Assembly (NCBI GenBank): GCA_008973525.1
Contig: WACJ01000007.1
Location: forward strand, 806,001-870,000
DNA from: Stenopsyche tienmushanensis
Lineage: Eukaryota; Arthropoda; Insecta; Trichoptera; Stenopsychidae
Length of the DNA stretch: 64,000 nt
Direction of reading: 5' to 3'
The notes beneath the pieces were generated by a model. It was not told where the DNA came from and made no database searches. It worked only from the letters and a program-made list of their open reading frames with translations. The first letter of the stretch is position 1; each line of letters begins with the position of its first letter. The position numbers were made by a program, and so were the translations under genes. This document shows positions 33,136 to 44,718 of this stretch, one piece after another.

Positions 33136-33740
33136 ATTCATGTCAGTTTTTATAAACCATTTTTTTTTAAATAACTAGGAGAACGCAGGCTTATAAAATG
33201 TAATCAGTATTTTTAATAGCAACATTCCCTTTATTACGCTTCTAAGATTGCCTACATTAAATGTAGCTTTTAAGTCAATCCTCAAACAAAGTAAAAAACC
33301 GTTGGTTGCCTGAAATGTCCTATACTGGTATATGCATATGGAGCGTTTTAGATTACTAGTTTGGCCTATCCCCATTAATTAGGTATTTCTCGGTAAATAC
33401 GTCACTCCGACGGCTCTACTATCAGCTAATTTCATACACAATGCTACCGGTTGAAGGTATACATCCATTCAATTTCCGGTAAACCACTCCATGATACATA
33501 TATTCACGCGAAATCGGCAATGCCGCAAACTTGCCTCACTGGAGGACACATTAACGCTTTATCAACATTTATACTAAATTTTCTACCTACTCGTTTATAG
33601 AGGATGTTCTTTGGGATTGGACATTTTCAGTTAATATTAAGAAATTGCATGAATCTCAAGTATTGATATCGGTGACTTGCATCAAAATTCAAGTAAAATG
33701 TATTCGTATATATTTTATTTGCTTTAATAATTAGTTTAAT
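33136..33740. other. Unique sequence
   Basis: No gene is recognised. Confidence 0.45.
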
Positions 33741-33862
33741 GTACATTATCATAATCATCATCAAAGTGCAGACATAAACAGTTCACTGCAGTACTAGAAA
33801 GGGTCACATCCATCTCGTCTATATCATATGAGTGCATTCACCACCTCGTGCGCTCAATTATG
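33741..33862 (-). repeat. SINE-like family, inverted 3' half
   Basis: The complement reads GATATAGACGAGATGGATG, then TGCAGTGAACTGTTTATG and a GATGATGATTATGATAATG tail, matching 61235-61340. Confidence 0.7.
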
Positions 33863-33904
33863 GCATATATGGACCAAACTTTTTTTGGGAGTCAAGGGAG
33901 TCTT

Positions 33905-34117
33905 TTGCTATGTTTCATACATATTGTCAGGGTTGTTGAAATAATATTTTTCTTTGTGGGCTCCTCTGTCGGGTAAATTAATTCTTTTACACGTTCCTAG
34001 ACAAAGAAATCCAGTGGGGTCAGGTCTGAAAAATATGTGAACCATGGAATAGAAATCCAATGGTGTCAGGTCCGAAGACCATGCGAGCCAGGAAATAGGG
34101 CTGCCAAAGTAAGACAA
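33905..34117 (-). pseudogene. Transposase fragment with duplicated 'DLTPLDF' catalytic motif
   Basis: The minus-strand frame contains WLAWSSDLTPLDFYS and then a second, diverged version RPDPTGFLCLG. The sequence 'RSPDLTPLDFFLWG' around the last catalytic residue is typical of a large mariner/Tc1-like transposase group in arthropods. The nucleotide level shows a tandem repeat of AAATCCARTGGKGTCAGGTC. A relative at 51633 has the same duplication. It is only a fragment, with no upstream catalytic part. Confidence 0.65.
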
Positions 34118-34135
34118 CTACAGTTGAAATAAGAA

Positions 34136-34880
34136 AAAAGTGCTGTGTGTGTATATGAAACAGAGGTGGCCAAATTGAACAAATTTTGTAAATAAATTTA
34201 ATAAAAACATCTTAAACATTAAAAATATTTTATTAATAACTATTTTTTTAAAACTAAACTAAGTTCAAAATAGTTGTTAGTTTTTTATTTAGAGAATTTA
34301 AAAGTTGAAATTTCTCATTCTTTTGCATATTTTTTATGACTTTGTAAGCTCTAAACTAATTTTCTTTAAATCATTTGCATAAAATAATGATTTATTTAGA
34401 TTAAAAATACATTGCAAAATACAAAAACAGTTATTTCGTGCTATTACAAGCATGATTTAGAGTTGAAATTTTGGGTATTTTTTCAAAACAACAACACTAA
34501 CACTTAGGACATAGACTCCATAGACCAGACTTCATTGCTACTTTTACAAATCATGGCTTGCTTGTCACTCGCTATCTCTTACATAGTCGACTCTATCCAA
34601 TAATACGGAGCATGATGAACCTTACCGCTTCGTGGCCAAGAAGCTTTAGGAACAGAACAAGGATAAGAAGAACATCAAATAGACGGCCTTGAGGAGAGAC
34701 ACATGAAGAAATTCACTTTGCAACGTTGGCATTGTCTTCCGTTGCCTTCTATATCGTTTTGAAATCGCCGAACTGAGAGGGTCAACCTGAAATAGGAAAC
34801 CACTCAATCTGAGGAGACACTCTCAGTTGGTGTAGGAGCGAATCCGAGATGCACTTAATCGTCACGTCTGTCTTCACCCT
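34136..34880. other. Unique sequence
   Basis: The stretch 34200-34500 is very AT-rich. The stretch 34600-34880 is GC-richer and purine-rich, without a recognised frame, and may be the 5' flank of the SINE-like copy. Confidence 0.4.
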
Positions 34881-35034
34881 AGCCCGATAACACCCTAGCG
34901 AGGAAAGGAGGGACTGGACTCTTTGCATTCCAGAAAGCCATTCCCAGTAGAATCAAAAAGGTCATATAGAGTAGGTCGCGAAGTCGTTCGTCAATACGTT
35001 CATTCAGTAGATCCGCTGGTTGAGCGTTCTAAAT
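34881..35034 (+). repeat. SINE-like family, 5' half
   Basis: AGGGACTGGACTCTTTGCAT, then CATTCCCAGTAGAATCAA and a TCAATACGTTCATTCAGTAG block, matching 60997-61165. Confidence 0.72.
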
Positions 35035-35066
35035 CAGCGGCTCTTAAACTGGGGTCCACGGACCTC
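35035..35066 (+). mobile_element. 31-bp hAT terminus at a repeat junction
   Basis: CAGCGGCTCTTAAACTGGGG followed by TCCACGGACCT is a canonical hAT end. It sits exactly between the SINE-like fragment and the mariner fragment, with the rest of the hAT gone. Confidence 0.65.
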
Positions 35067-35458
35067 AGGCGTTGTTTTTCATCACGATAACACCAGGCCT
35101 CATGTGTCTTTGCTCGTCAGAAATAAATTATTATCATTTGATTGGGATGTTTTACCTCATCCTCCATACTCTCCGGACATTGCCCCTTCAGATTATGATT
35201 TATTTATTTCATTGAAAAATACTTTACATGGTAAAAATTTTAATTCAAAAAATGATATAAAAATGTACCTTGATCAATATTTTGACAACAGACCTGAAAA
35301 ATTTTGGCAAGAAGGCATTATGAGGCTTCCGGAGAGATGGAGAAAGGTAATAGAACAGAATGGATAATAGATTATTCAATAAATTTCAATGTAATATAAC
35401 TTATTGTTTATTTTTTTTTCTTAATATGAAAACGAAAGAAACTTATGGGACACCCTAA
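35067..35458 (+). mobile_element. mariner copy 3, 3' half only
   Basis: It starts in the codons for GVVFHHDNTRPH and continues through WDVLPHPPYSPDIAPSDYDLF to PERWRKVIEQNG and a stop (35365-35367). The 3' UTR and 3' TIR follow, with TA at 35459-35460. Both the second and third catalytic Asp are intact and the frame is uninterrupted here. The longer frame from 35020 is a chimera with the upstream hAT/SINE sequence, not a natural protein. Confidence 0.93.
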
Positions 35459-35460
35459 TA

Positions 35461-37661
35461 TATGCACTTCCGTGCTTTCAATTATTCCAGGTTTTCACGG
35501 GACACCAATTAGCCCTTTGAACTCGAAGATCTTTTTTCGCGCGGCGAACCAGCAACTCGAAACGTTTCGCAGCACTTTTAGCGAATTTCTTACTTCTAAC
35601 TTAAAATGTATAAAACTTTTATATTCCAACATTTTATACATCTTTACACCTCTATGAATATAATTTCTTAAGTGATAGACTTTATAATTTTGCTGTGTGT
35701 GATTTCATAAAACAATTGCCAAGATGCATGCCCGGGTTTACGAGACAAGTAATATAATAAAATGTGGTCTGATGTTTTTTGCCGACTTTTTTTCTTTGAG
35801 AAAATACTTTAAAATCCTTTCTAACTCCTGTTCAATGCTTATAGGGATCAAAAACTTAGAAGTCTTTCTGCCACAACTGTCTAGTTCTAACTAGTGTCTA
35901 AGTAAAATTTTATAACTATTTGAAGGGGTGTCATGTTACACTTCATAATATTATGCAGAAGAGCGTAGCGAGAGTCTAGCCTCAAAGGAACTAAACGCAA
36001 ACAGTTATTGTCATGCATCGAGTTTCTGCATCAAACCGAGTGGTGAGCGATAATCGTCTCTCGAATTGCGGCATCAAATCATATGGTGAGTGATAGTCAC
36101 CTTTTGAGTGCAAAGCGTTCACTTTTCGCAGAGCACGCGTATTCCGCCGATTATAGTTTGCGAAGCACTGGCGTAAATAGTAAAAGATAATTTGTTCATA
36201 TTAATTGTTTTTCCATGAATTATTCACAATCTCGGTTCTAAATCAGATTAATTCGATTCTGCCACTTTTTAAGTGGCTATCAGTTTTATATTTTTGTTGG
36301 CACCTTAACATGATCCGATATAAAAGCCGAGGTACCATAACTCATGGTATTAATTTTAAGGCTCTCAGCCGCTTAAGGAGATGACCACGTCCAAATAGAA
36401 TTTATAACGCCATAAAGGCGTTTGTTGGCCGGTTATATTTCGTCGTTGTGAGGCCGAACCGATGGCACTAATCGTAATTAATTAATTAACAATTGGGCGC
36501 AGTTTTCGGTGCCACCGATTTCGGACGCCACTTTAAGGCTTTGAATTATGTCTTCGGCGCTGAAGATGTCAACACACCGAATGCTCATTATGCGCGTATA
36601 AACTTATTTGACACTAAGCGCGTCACGTCTGCAGCGCGTAAAAAAATGAGCAATGATTGCGAAGTTATCAACTCGTCAAAATAACTAATGACGCGATCGT
36701 CATTAAGGCGGACCGTGAGACATCTCTGCTAAAAGTTAAAATTATTTCTTAAGCTGTTATTGTGAATGTCAGGTGTTAGCATTGCCTTCGTCTTGCTACG
36801 AAGGTCATTGCATAATGTTTTCTCGATGAATTCGTATCGGTAAAAAATGATAGATGTGGTCGATTCATAAGTAATAAGACTAGAAATGACAGCCAGCATG
36901 TTTTTCCCAGCGCAGGAAAATCGATAAAAAACGTCGAGCATGTAGAAAATGGAAAACTGTAAGTAAATCTGGCGACTGTCTGCATCCTTTTCAGCATGTG
37001 CAAATACTTGGTCTGCCATTTAATAAAGAAAACAACACGACCGGCTGCCCATAAACAAGTTGTTGAACTGTCATTATTAGATTTGAGCAATATTGGAGTG
37101 TCGTCGTCACTTGTCATCATTACACGTTACTGCGACGGCATTTTATAGTGCGCCCTGAAAAGAATTACTCATTATTTAATACTGATCTATAAAAACACTT
37201 TAAATTATGCATCATTGTAATACTTGTTTCTCAAATATAGGGTGCGGCAGAAAAAATACCATATTTTAAAATTGAATAACTCAAACGGCATAAGAGATAA
37301 CAGTTTAATTGTTTTTTCATATTACAGAGAAACATTTAAAATTTGTATTTATTATATTTTAAAAAACATATCATTAAGGTAACCTTTATTTCGGTCAACT
37401 CATTGGAATAGTCGAATATTGAGGCCTCCGATTAATTAAAATTAATTACATTAAATTACATGTTTTTCTTCTTCTTCAAATAAACGCTCATTTTATTCTG
37501 TCAAGAATAAATTTACACGATTCGAATATTTATTTCGTCATGCAGATGACCGCGCTCGCACGCGGGTTTGTTCTTCTTTCGGATCGTTGTATAACCGGGC
37601 GGATGGGATGGAATTGGACGGTCGTCGAATAGAAAATCTCTCTTTGTAGATTACTTCTTTA
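35461..37661. other. Unique sequence with complex region 36130-36690
   Basis: The stretch 36130-36700 is GC-richer and rich in CpG, homeodomain-type (TAATTAATTAATTAAC) and palindromic motifs (CGCCATAAAGGCG), suggesting regulatory DNA. A minus frame 36776-37120 has no recognised motif. At 37239, GGGTGCGGCAGAAAAAATACC resembles a mariner-like end without a partner. Confidence 0.35.
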
Positions 37662-38012
37662 TTAAAGCTTTGAGTAGTGAGTTAATTTTAAATCATCATA
37701 AACTTGTTGCTATATTCGTATATCCGCCACTTATCGTCCGTACAAATTCACTTACATGTCAAGACCGCGCAGCATGTATGAATCTCGTATATAAATAAAT
37801 AAACACTGTTGATAGCACAAAATATTCGTTCATTTCTTCGTGTAAACATAAACAATACACTTGACATCGATTAATTTGGGTTATTATTAGTCGATAAATT
37901 TGGGCTATCGATCTATACAATCATACGATGTACGAAAGATACTCTCTCCGAACGTGTAAGAATGCTCTTTCTGAATAACTGGAATTTGATCGCAAATACG
38001 CGACTGAACTCC
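37662..38012 (+). mobile_element. TTAA-MITE family copy, internally deleted
   Basis: TTAA then AGCTTTGAGTAGTGAGTTAA at the start. Family blocks follow through CGACTGAACTCCTC. The TCTCTGTTTCTC repeats are deleted and the 3' TTAA is decayed. Confidence 0.82.
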
Positions 38013-38274
38013 TCAAAATGTAAATCACGAGAAAGGGATTTGGCCGCGGGAAGGATGTCCTTCAGCAGCTAAGGCTATCCACGTCTTACGCGTCACCGCC
38101 GAACTGACATTGGTGCACCCGCAAGAAGCAATTGGTGTCGTTCCTTCAGGCACAAAATGTTAAGGCTCAACAAATTATTTTCATTTTTAATATTTGCAAT
38201 GCTGTGTGCAGAATTATTAATTTTAAAATTCTGTACCGTTTATTTGACGTTTGTGTTTCTGTGATATACAACAG
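38013..38274. other. Unique sequence
   Basis: It is moderately GC-rich at 38030-38160 with no recognised gene. Confidence 0.4.
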
Positions 38275-38815
38275 GTCATGATTAGGGAATCTAATCCCGG
38301 TATCCCGGACTGTTTTAGGTGCTCATGAATTCCGGAATTAGTAAACGTAATCCCGAAAAATACGGGAAATTTATATCTAACAGAAATCGTACACCTCACC
38401 ATCACGATGAAGGCTACTTAATCGAGACATTCCCTAAAGACAGTAACTGTCGAATGTATATATACAAATATACAGTAAATATATATTTTTCAAATTGTTA
38501 TATTAACCTTTCCCTACCGGTGATGTATTTACTACTCCTCAACTTTAATAATGTGAATATCGATATAAAATATAATAGATACGGGGTTCAAAATTTTTGT
38601 ATTCTTCCGTAATATAATTACGAATCCCATCAAAGTATTATAGTACAAAAATATTCATCTGCAGCGACGGAAATAAATAATTTGTCGGGAAATCGGGAAT
38701 TTTGCGAGTTTTAATCTGTCTCACCAGAAAGGAATTTTATCAGTCATAAAAATACTCGATGCTTTAATGTTACTTCGGGCATATTTTCAAAATAATATTT
38801 GAGATTTTTCTTCAA
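38275..38815 (+). mobile_element. hAT MITE, TAGGGAATCC family, 3'-truncated copy
   Basis: It begins TAGGGAATCTAATCCCGG at 38283 and matches the family through GCTTTAATGTTACTTCGG and TTCAAAATAATATTTGAG, then diverges. No right terminus or duplication was found. Confidence 0.85.
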
Positions 38816-40236
38816 AAACAAAATCTATCTATCAAAGGATCAGTGCCATTAAGAAGATTTGCAAAATATTGATGACATTATTGTCATTTAAGCGGAAGTT
38901 TTTACCAGAAAAAGTGCAAATTATCCCGATGCCAAAGAGCTTGAATTACTATAGAGTGATTATATTTCAACTAGCATTGTTTTACTAAAATAATAATCAG
39001 TAAATTTGATCATACTACTGAGGGCTTTGTATTCGATCAGTTCAAATCCCAGCAAACGTATTGTTTCTAGTATGATATTTATCATATCCGAGCATAAATC
39101 ATTATGTGATTGCAACCATTAATTTATCCTTAATGCTTATTTTTGACCGGCCTATGATGTATAAGGAATTTGTATATCAAAATAACGTTTAGCCAAATTT
39201 AAACAAACTGTTTAATAAAAATAAAATTCAGGTTTTATTAACAAATTATCTTTTAAATGTACATTTTAAAAAAAGGTTAACCTTATATATAGTATAGTTA
39301 ATTTCTTTAATATTAATTATATCTACAGTTTTTATATTCATCTTTATTATATTCAAATACTAAAATAAACTCTTATTTTTTGAGTGATATATTAAAGTCA
39401 CTTTAATGTGTCATTTTTATTGATATGTGCATTGTGAAACGCATACTGAGTGATAAAATTTTATGTAGCATGCAGGAACAACACATTTCGAGAACTCCTA
39501 GTAGAAATGCAAACTTTTATAATCATAAATCGTAACAGATTATATGCGAACCCTAATAAAAGGCCAAGGACCTGTAAATAAAAATAAATACATACAATCT
39601 CTCGTAATGGAGTTGCTGTATTTTCAAATAAAGTAAGCTGCATATCGACCGATAATATCTATCCAGCCTGCAGACGCATAAATTAGGTTGTAAATATCGT
39701 CCTTGAGCAGTCAAAAATACGATAATAAACGTTTCGAAAATTTGAGGGATCGCGTATACCGTTATTCTAGCATTTTTTTTATTTGTTTCCATACAAATAT
39801 TTATTTTTTCTCCCGCAGGCTCGCTCACTTTCTAATTTGTGTACTCAAATCGTGCATAAGTTATGATGGTCTGTAAATCTTTTTGCTTTCGGGATGGTTT
39901 ATGACTGCGTCCCTATGGTGGTGGCCAAGGTCTTGACCAGAGGGGGCCGACCCCCCGGATTTGTTTCCGCGAAGAAACAACCATAAAACAACGCAATACC
40001 TGAAGTGGACACTCGAGGACGGACAAAAGGACGCATCGGTCATTAGCAAGTGTAAACTACCCGACAGCCAAAGATAAACATATACAAATTCATGAGAATA
40101 TTTTCTAAAAAAATTAATTGGTGTATCATCTTGTCAACGTCATCATAAACTACTAAAATAATGAGATGTCTTTTTATAACATACAAGTTTTCATGCAGCT
40201 TGGGAGCATCATTGATTTTAAAAGGAATGTAAAAAT
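38816..40236. other. Unique AT-rich sequence
   Basis: No gene is seen. The stretch 39885-40050 is GC-richer (AGGGGGCCGACCCCCCGG, which could form a small hairpin). Confidence 0.4.
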
Positions 40237-40478
40237 CACAAATTATTTATTTCCGACGCTGCAGATGAATACTTATATACTATAATACTTTGATGTGATT
40301 CGTAATTATATTACGGAAGAATACAAAAATTCTGAACCCCGTATCTATAATATTTCATATCGATATTCACATTATTAGAGTCGAGGTGTAGTAAATACAT
40401 CACCGGTAGGGAATGGTTAATATAACAATTTGAAAAACATATATGTACTGTATATATGTATACATAGATCAGACGCAT
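40237..40478 (-). mobile_element. hAT MITE, TAGGGAATCC family, internal fragment
   Basis: The stretch from CAAATTATTTATTTCCG to CATATATGTACTGTATATA is shared with 22750 and 53016. Both termini are lacking. Confidence 0.85.
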
Positions 40479-40499
40479 GGTCATGGAACTTATTGGCAA

Positions 40500-40562
40500 T
40501 TGCTCGTCACTAGAGGGTCACCTGGGTGATTGCATCGAAGAGTGTTTCTGTAGCTTTCTCAG
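40500..40562 (-). repeat. SINE-like family, inverted fragment
   Basis: AGGGTCACCTGGGTGATTGC followed by ATCGAAGAGTGTTTCTGTAG. Confidence 0.6.
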
Positions 40563-40979
40563 CCCTTTAAGTAGTGAGCTTATTTAAAATCATCATAAAC
40601 TTAGATGGTATATTTGTATGTTCGCCGCATATCATCCGTACAAATCCACTTATCTGTCAGGACCGTCGCAGCGTGTATGAAGCTTGTACACAAATATATA
40701 AACACTGTCAACAGCACACACTCTTCAAGTAAACATAAACAATACACTTGAAATCGATTCATTATATCAATCACACGTCATTATTAGTCGAAAAATTTGG
40801 GCTAACGATCTATACAATCATACGATGTACGCAAGATACTCTCTCCGTCTCTGTCTTCCATTCACAATCTCCGACTTAAAAGGTACTCTCTTTGTCTCCA
40901 AATTCAACGTGTAATAATGCTCTTTACGAGTCACTGGAATTCGGATACAACATAGTGTCTTACCTCTTTGAGGGGTTAA
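40563..40979 (+). mobile_element. TTAA-MITE family copy
   Basis: It starts CCCTTTAAGTAGTGAGC with no TTAA on the left and ends CTTACCTCTTTGAGGGG with TTAA at 40976-40979. A shuffled section lies at 40850-40890. Confidence 0.85.
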
Positions 40980-41656
40980 CGGAACAATGCAGAAATGAAG
41001 AAAAGCCACACTACGAATAAGTAAATTCTTAGTGTATAAATGTCATTACAAGACACTGTAAATAATTTGATTGTTTTTATTGAAATACACACACGAATAA
41101 ATAACTATTTAAATTTACATAATTTCAATTCATCCGGGGATTTGCGCATCAAAAAAACTTGTAAATCAAACGATATCTGTACGCCATTGCAACAAATATT
41201 AACACAATCTGTTACTAAATTATAATTATGATTAGCCGAATGTTTAGTTTTGATGTCAATATTGGCGCATTCGTAGTGCATTTACTCACAGTAATAAAAT
41301 AATATTATTTATGCACTCAATACGCAGGCGTTCTGATGCACGCCAATGTTATTTGACACAAGTGCTAAAATGACACAGAGCCGATGTAAAGTCATCCCGG
41401 GGCTAATTTGGATGTCCTGATGATTTACTACTGTGTCTGATTTACGATCAGGTTGTCCAGACATGAAGTACAAATATTTTTTGTGATCAATCTTCTTTGG
41501 GCTTATCTTTGTTTTATTTTCTGTTTTCAGAAATGCGTATTCTTAACAATACACAGCATCTATGTCATCAACAAATAATGAAGAATAATTTATGGGTGAG
41601 TTTTTTTCCACTGCAACAATTCTTCTAATTTTGAAACGTTCCTTATAGACACGTAA
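40980..41656. other. Unique sequence
   Basis: The stretch 41230-41420 is GC-richer and has inverted-repeat character: ATTGGCGCATTCGTAGTGCA against TGCACTCAATACGCAGGCG. No gene is seen. Confidence 0.4.
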
Positions 41657-41770
41657 TAGGGCTGCCAACCGTCCCGGGTTGACGGGGATTGTCTCAAAAT
41701 TGAAGATGCTGTCCAGGATCCAAGTTGAATCGCAAATTGTCCCGGAACTTCAGGGAATACTATTGAACAA
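41657..41770 (+). mobile_element. hAT end, TAGGGCTGCCAACCGTCCCGG type
   Basis: TAGGGCTGCCAACCGTCCCG matches a common hAT terminus, with subterminal GTCCAGGATCC and TTGTCCCGGAAC. The partner end was not found; probably truncated. Confidence 0.6.
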
Positions 41771-41878
41771 TTTTATTTTCATTCCAATTTTTTTTTAAAA
41801 TAGACTAGCATCCGTCAAACATCTGCTCATCCAATACTCGACAATATATTATATATGTATATATATTGTACATCGCAT

Positions 41879-42280
41879 AAGAACTGCAGGGCCGTAACGA
41901 GGGCCTAGCAAAGCAGGCGCCCACCACGGGCGCAATTAGGCTTGGGGCGCAAAACGCAGAATACTGACCCGGTCGGGAGTTGTACATGCTTTTTATTTTA
42001 CTCAATGTACTTTACATGAACTAACATTGATTGACTCTGTCCGTTTTTATAATATATATTAAGTTGTCTAATCCTTATTTTCTTCGTTATCGTTATGTTC
42101 AGGTATAGCGTCCGATCGCGATTTATCAGCGTCATATCAGCGGTCCGAAAAGCGGACCGATTGAGCATTCAAACCTTATATTGCATTTATAATAGTATCA
42201 GTTAACCTAATTAGGGGGGGGGGTTAAGTTAGATATTTGCCACGGGCGCTTCTTGCCTTAGTTACGACTCTGAAGAACTG
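41879..42280 (+). mobile_element. 386-bp hAT MITE with perfect 8-bp duplications
   Basis: The element is 41887-42272. CAGGGCCGTAACGAGGGC at the left pairs with the inverse of GCCTTAGTTACGACTCTG at the right. The flanking AAGAACTG is identical on both sides (41879-41886, 42273-42280). Internal CCACGGGCGC occurs near both ends in direct orientation. There is no coding capacity. Confidence 0.92.
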
Positions 42281-42527
42281 TGCTATAAATCTTTTTCAAC
42301 AAATTTCTAAAGCTATTATATAATTATATTCACATCCTTTTTGTTCAGCGTAATCTAGCAATGTTTCAACATAATTCAACGCCGTTTTATAACTCATTTT
42401 CTTCCTCTTGAGAAACAAAATAAACGATATTTGCGTCCATGCCCTTAAAACCTGGATTATTTCAATCATAATTGAGTCACTCTTCGATGTTTTTCCTAAT
42501 CACGTTTTCAAAATATTCATCAATCAG
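42281..42527. other. Unique AT-rich sequence
   Basis: Nothing is recognised. Confidence 0.5.
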
Positions 42528-42935
42528 ATACAGTAAACGCGATAATCCGGACCCAGTCTAATCCGGCGCCCTCTGTAGTCCGACATCCCAATAAATTATA
42601 GCATATGTATATGATTAAACTTATATCATCTATGTAAAAAGAAGTAATTCTGGACCGTCTAAATCTTAATAAATATTTTTGTAATTTGGCAAATAAGAGG
42701 CAAAATTTCAAGAAAGCTAAACATTCAAAGGTGGAAGAAGCTTTATATATGTAATTTCTTCAATATTCAGGAAAGAAACGGACATACACCGATTTATGAG
42801 CCCATATTGACCATGAAAGCAAAGCTGTTTTACAAGGAGATAACAAAAAAGAAGACTTTGTAGCTAGCATCTGATAGTTGAAACGCTTCAAAAATCGTCA
42901 TGGAATACGTTTGATGACGTTAACAGGTTTTCATT
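42528..42935 (+). pseudogene. Tigger/pogo 5' end with CENP-B-type DNA-binding domain remnant
   Basis: CAGTAAACGCGATAATCCGG is a diverged Tigger terminus. Downstream, in two frames, the translation gives SKVEEALYM, TPIYEPILTMKAKLFYKEI and DFVASI--LKRFKNRHGIR (the dashes are two in-frame stops). These match the CENP-B/Tigger second helix-turn-helix. At least one frameshift and several stops are present. Confidence 0.78.
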
Positions 42936-42989
42936 TTTTGCTATAGCCATTGTGTTTACGACGTCAATTATATAATCATTACAAGTCTT

Positions 42990-43585
42990 ACTTTTAAAAA
43001 AAATCCGGACTACAAGGGGTCGGGGGCAGTACTCTATAATCCGACAAATCTTGCAAAACGTATAATTTGCTTCATTCTCTTCAAAATGCAATTAATCTGT
43101 TTCTATGTCAGGAAGTGTTATTGACTTTATTTATTTAGAAAATTTTGACGATAAAGACATTTCGTTGAAGATATTCGTATAACGCCTCGGTCCATTGGCT
43201 GGATCAAAGATGTCATATTAGGAGGCAAAAATTTCGCAACCATAAGTTCATCGTTTGTATTCAATATGCTTTCGTTTGGATGAAAAGGAACATTGTCTGA
43301 TAATAATACAGTTTTGTGACAATCCTTTATTTTTTAAAAAAGCTTGCACCTCGGGAACTCATTTTCTTTTGAACCAATCTTAAAAAAAAATCTAGCTATG
43401 CCTCTTTCCAACTATAATAATCGATATGATTTTTATTTCATGCGATTATGCAAACATTTATGACAATTTTCTTTGGATGATGGAGTGGAAATTTCCCTTT
43501 CATTAAATTATAGTTGATTAATTAATATTTTTCAAGCACGGATAATCCGCAAACCGGATTTGTTTGAGGTTCTAAGATTTGTTAC
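42990..43585 (-). pseudogene. Tigger/pogo transposase DDE fragment, opposite orientation
   Basis: On the minus strand, 43130-43330 reads KTVLLSDNVPFHPNESIL, then KFLPPNMTSLIQPMDRGV. These are the second catalytic Asp motif (usually LLLDNAPSHP) and the PPNTTSLIQPMDQG motif of Tigger. Tigger-like ends flank it: GGATAATCCGCAAACCGGAT near 43540-43560 and ATCCGGACTACAAGGGGTCG near 43002. The 5' transposase part is deleted. Confidence 0.8.
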
Positions 43586-43589
43586 AAAA

Positions 43590-44718
43590 AAGTTGATAAC
43601 CCTAACACGTATATTTTTGTGCAATTTTGTGCTTTATATAAAGTTACTTTCTTAGTTTTACTCAACTGAGACATATTTAAAGTATGTACTATTTACTTAC
43701 GTTTTAGTTTTTATATATCCAATATTTATATATCAATTCACATTTTCATCAATCCAGTAACCGAAGACGAAAATTAATAGCATGCAATTGTAGTAGTATT
43801 CAAAAGAACAAATAATATAATTTTTCAGTTGGGAAAATATTCTGAAAATATTTAGTAAATATACAAGGTTGATTAAACATTTCAGTGATTAATTTGTGAA
43901 ATTTACAAGTTCGGAGACATATGATAGCTACGAATTTACATTATTTCGTCCATGATAATATACCATTATATCTAATACTTATTAACTAAGACTGATTTCT
44001 TGGAAAAGAAAAAATATTTCTTTGAATAGCCTTACAAAGAACATCGATGTTGTACCAAGATTGTAAGCTGAAACCAGTAGAAGATATTTGATTATACAAC
44101 ATCACAAATAAGCATTGCCGACGTCTTTTGAATAAAAATGTAATAAAAGACGTATTAAATATTGAATATTCTAAGATCCTCAAGAAATATATGCTTACAA
44201 TTCAAAACCCTTGGATCTTGTATTTTCGAACAAAAAAATATATTGAAAATTCTATAGATAATTTTTTGATTTGATTAAAATTAAGCATGCCGAATATCAG
44301 TATAAAATATATTACCAGCAGTGGCAAAATGACAAAGGTCTATTTGTATCCCATGGAAACAATAAAAAATCAGTGCAAAACATAAACTATATTTATTGTT
44401 TTCTTAAGATGTTTTATTATTGAATAATATATTGCAGACCGTTTTGTATTTTCCAAATGTATTTAATCTACCTGCGAATTGATTGAACATAAGTCCCTAG
44501 TGTCATGTTGTAGGGCCATTAACCTAGTGGCTGTTGAGTACTTCCAAGAAGGTTTTCTAACAATCGAATGACACACAATGTAGCTAGATCATCTTAGAGG
44601 CAGCATTTTACTTTGAGGATTATTTCGTATTGTACTAAATACATGTTCGGTATCAAATTTAGAACAGGCTTACGAGAATATCCCTCTCAATACTTTCCTT
44701 GTAGAAATTTGTATGAAT
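43590..44718. other. Unique AT-rich sequence
   Basis: No gene or repeat is recognised. The frames at 43986-44183 (-) and 44613-44804 (+) look like chance. Confidence 0.45.

Noticed and set aside
35020..35367. 115-codon open frame
   Set aside because: It is a chimera of SINE-like and hAT DNA with the mariner C-terminus; only the part from 35067 is transposase.
36493..36684. 63-codon plus frame
   Set aside because: It has no ATG start (TTG) and no motif; better explained by raised GC in a regulatory-like block.
37236..37265. Possible mariner-like terminus GGGTGCGGCAGAAAAAATACC
   Set aside because: No inverted partner, no transposase trace and no target duplication found nearby.
41835..41872. 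TATATATGTATATATAT run, and similar runs near 55830
   Set aside because: Ordinary AT microsatellite sequence without informative structure.
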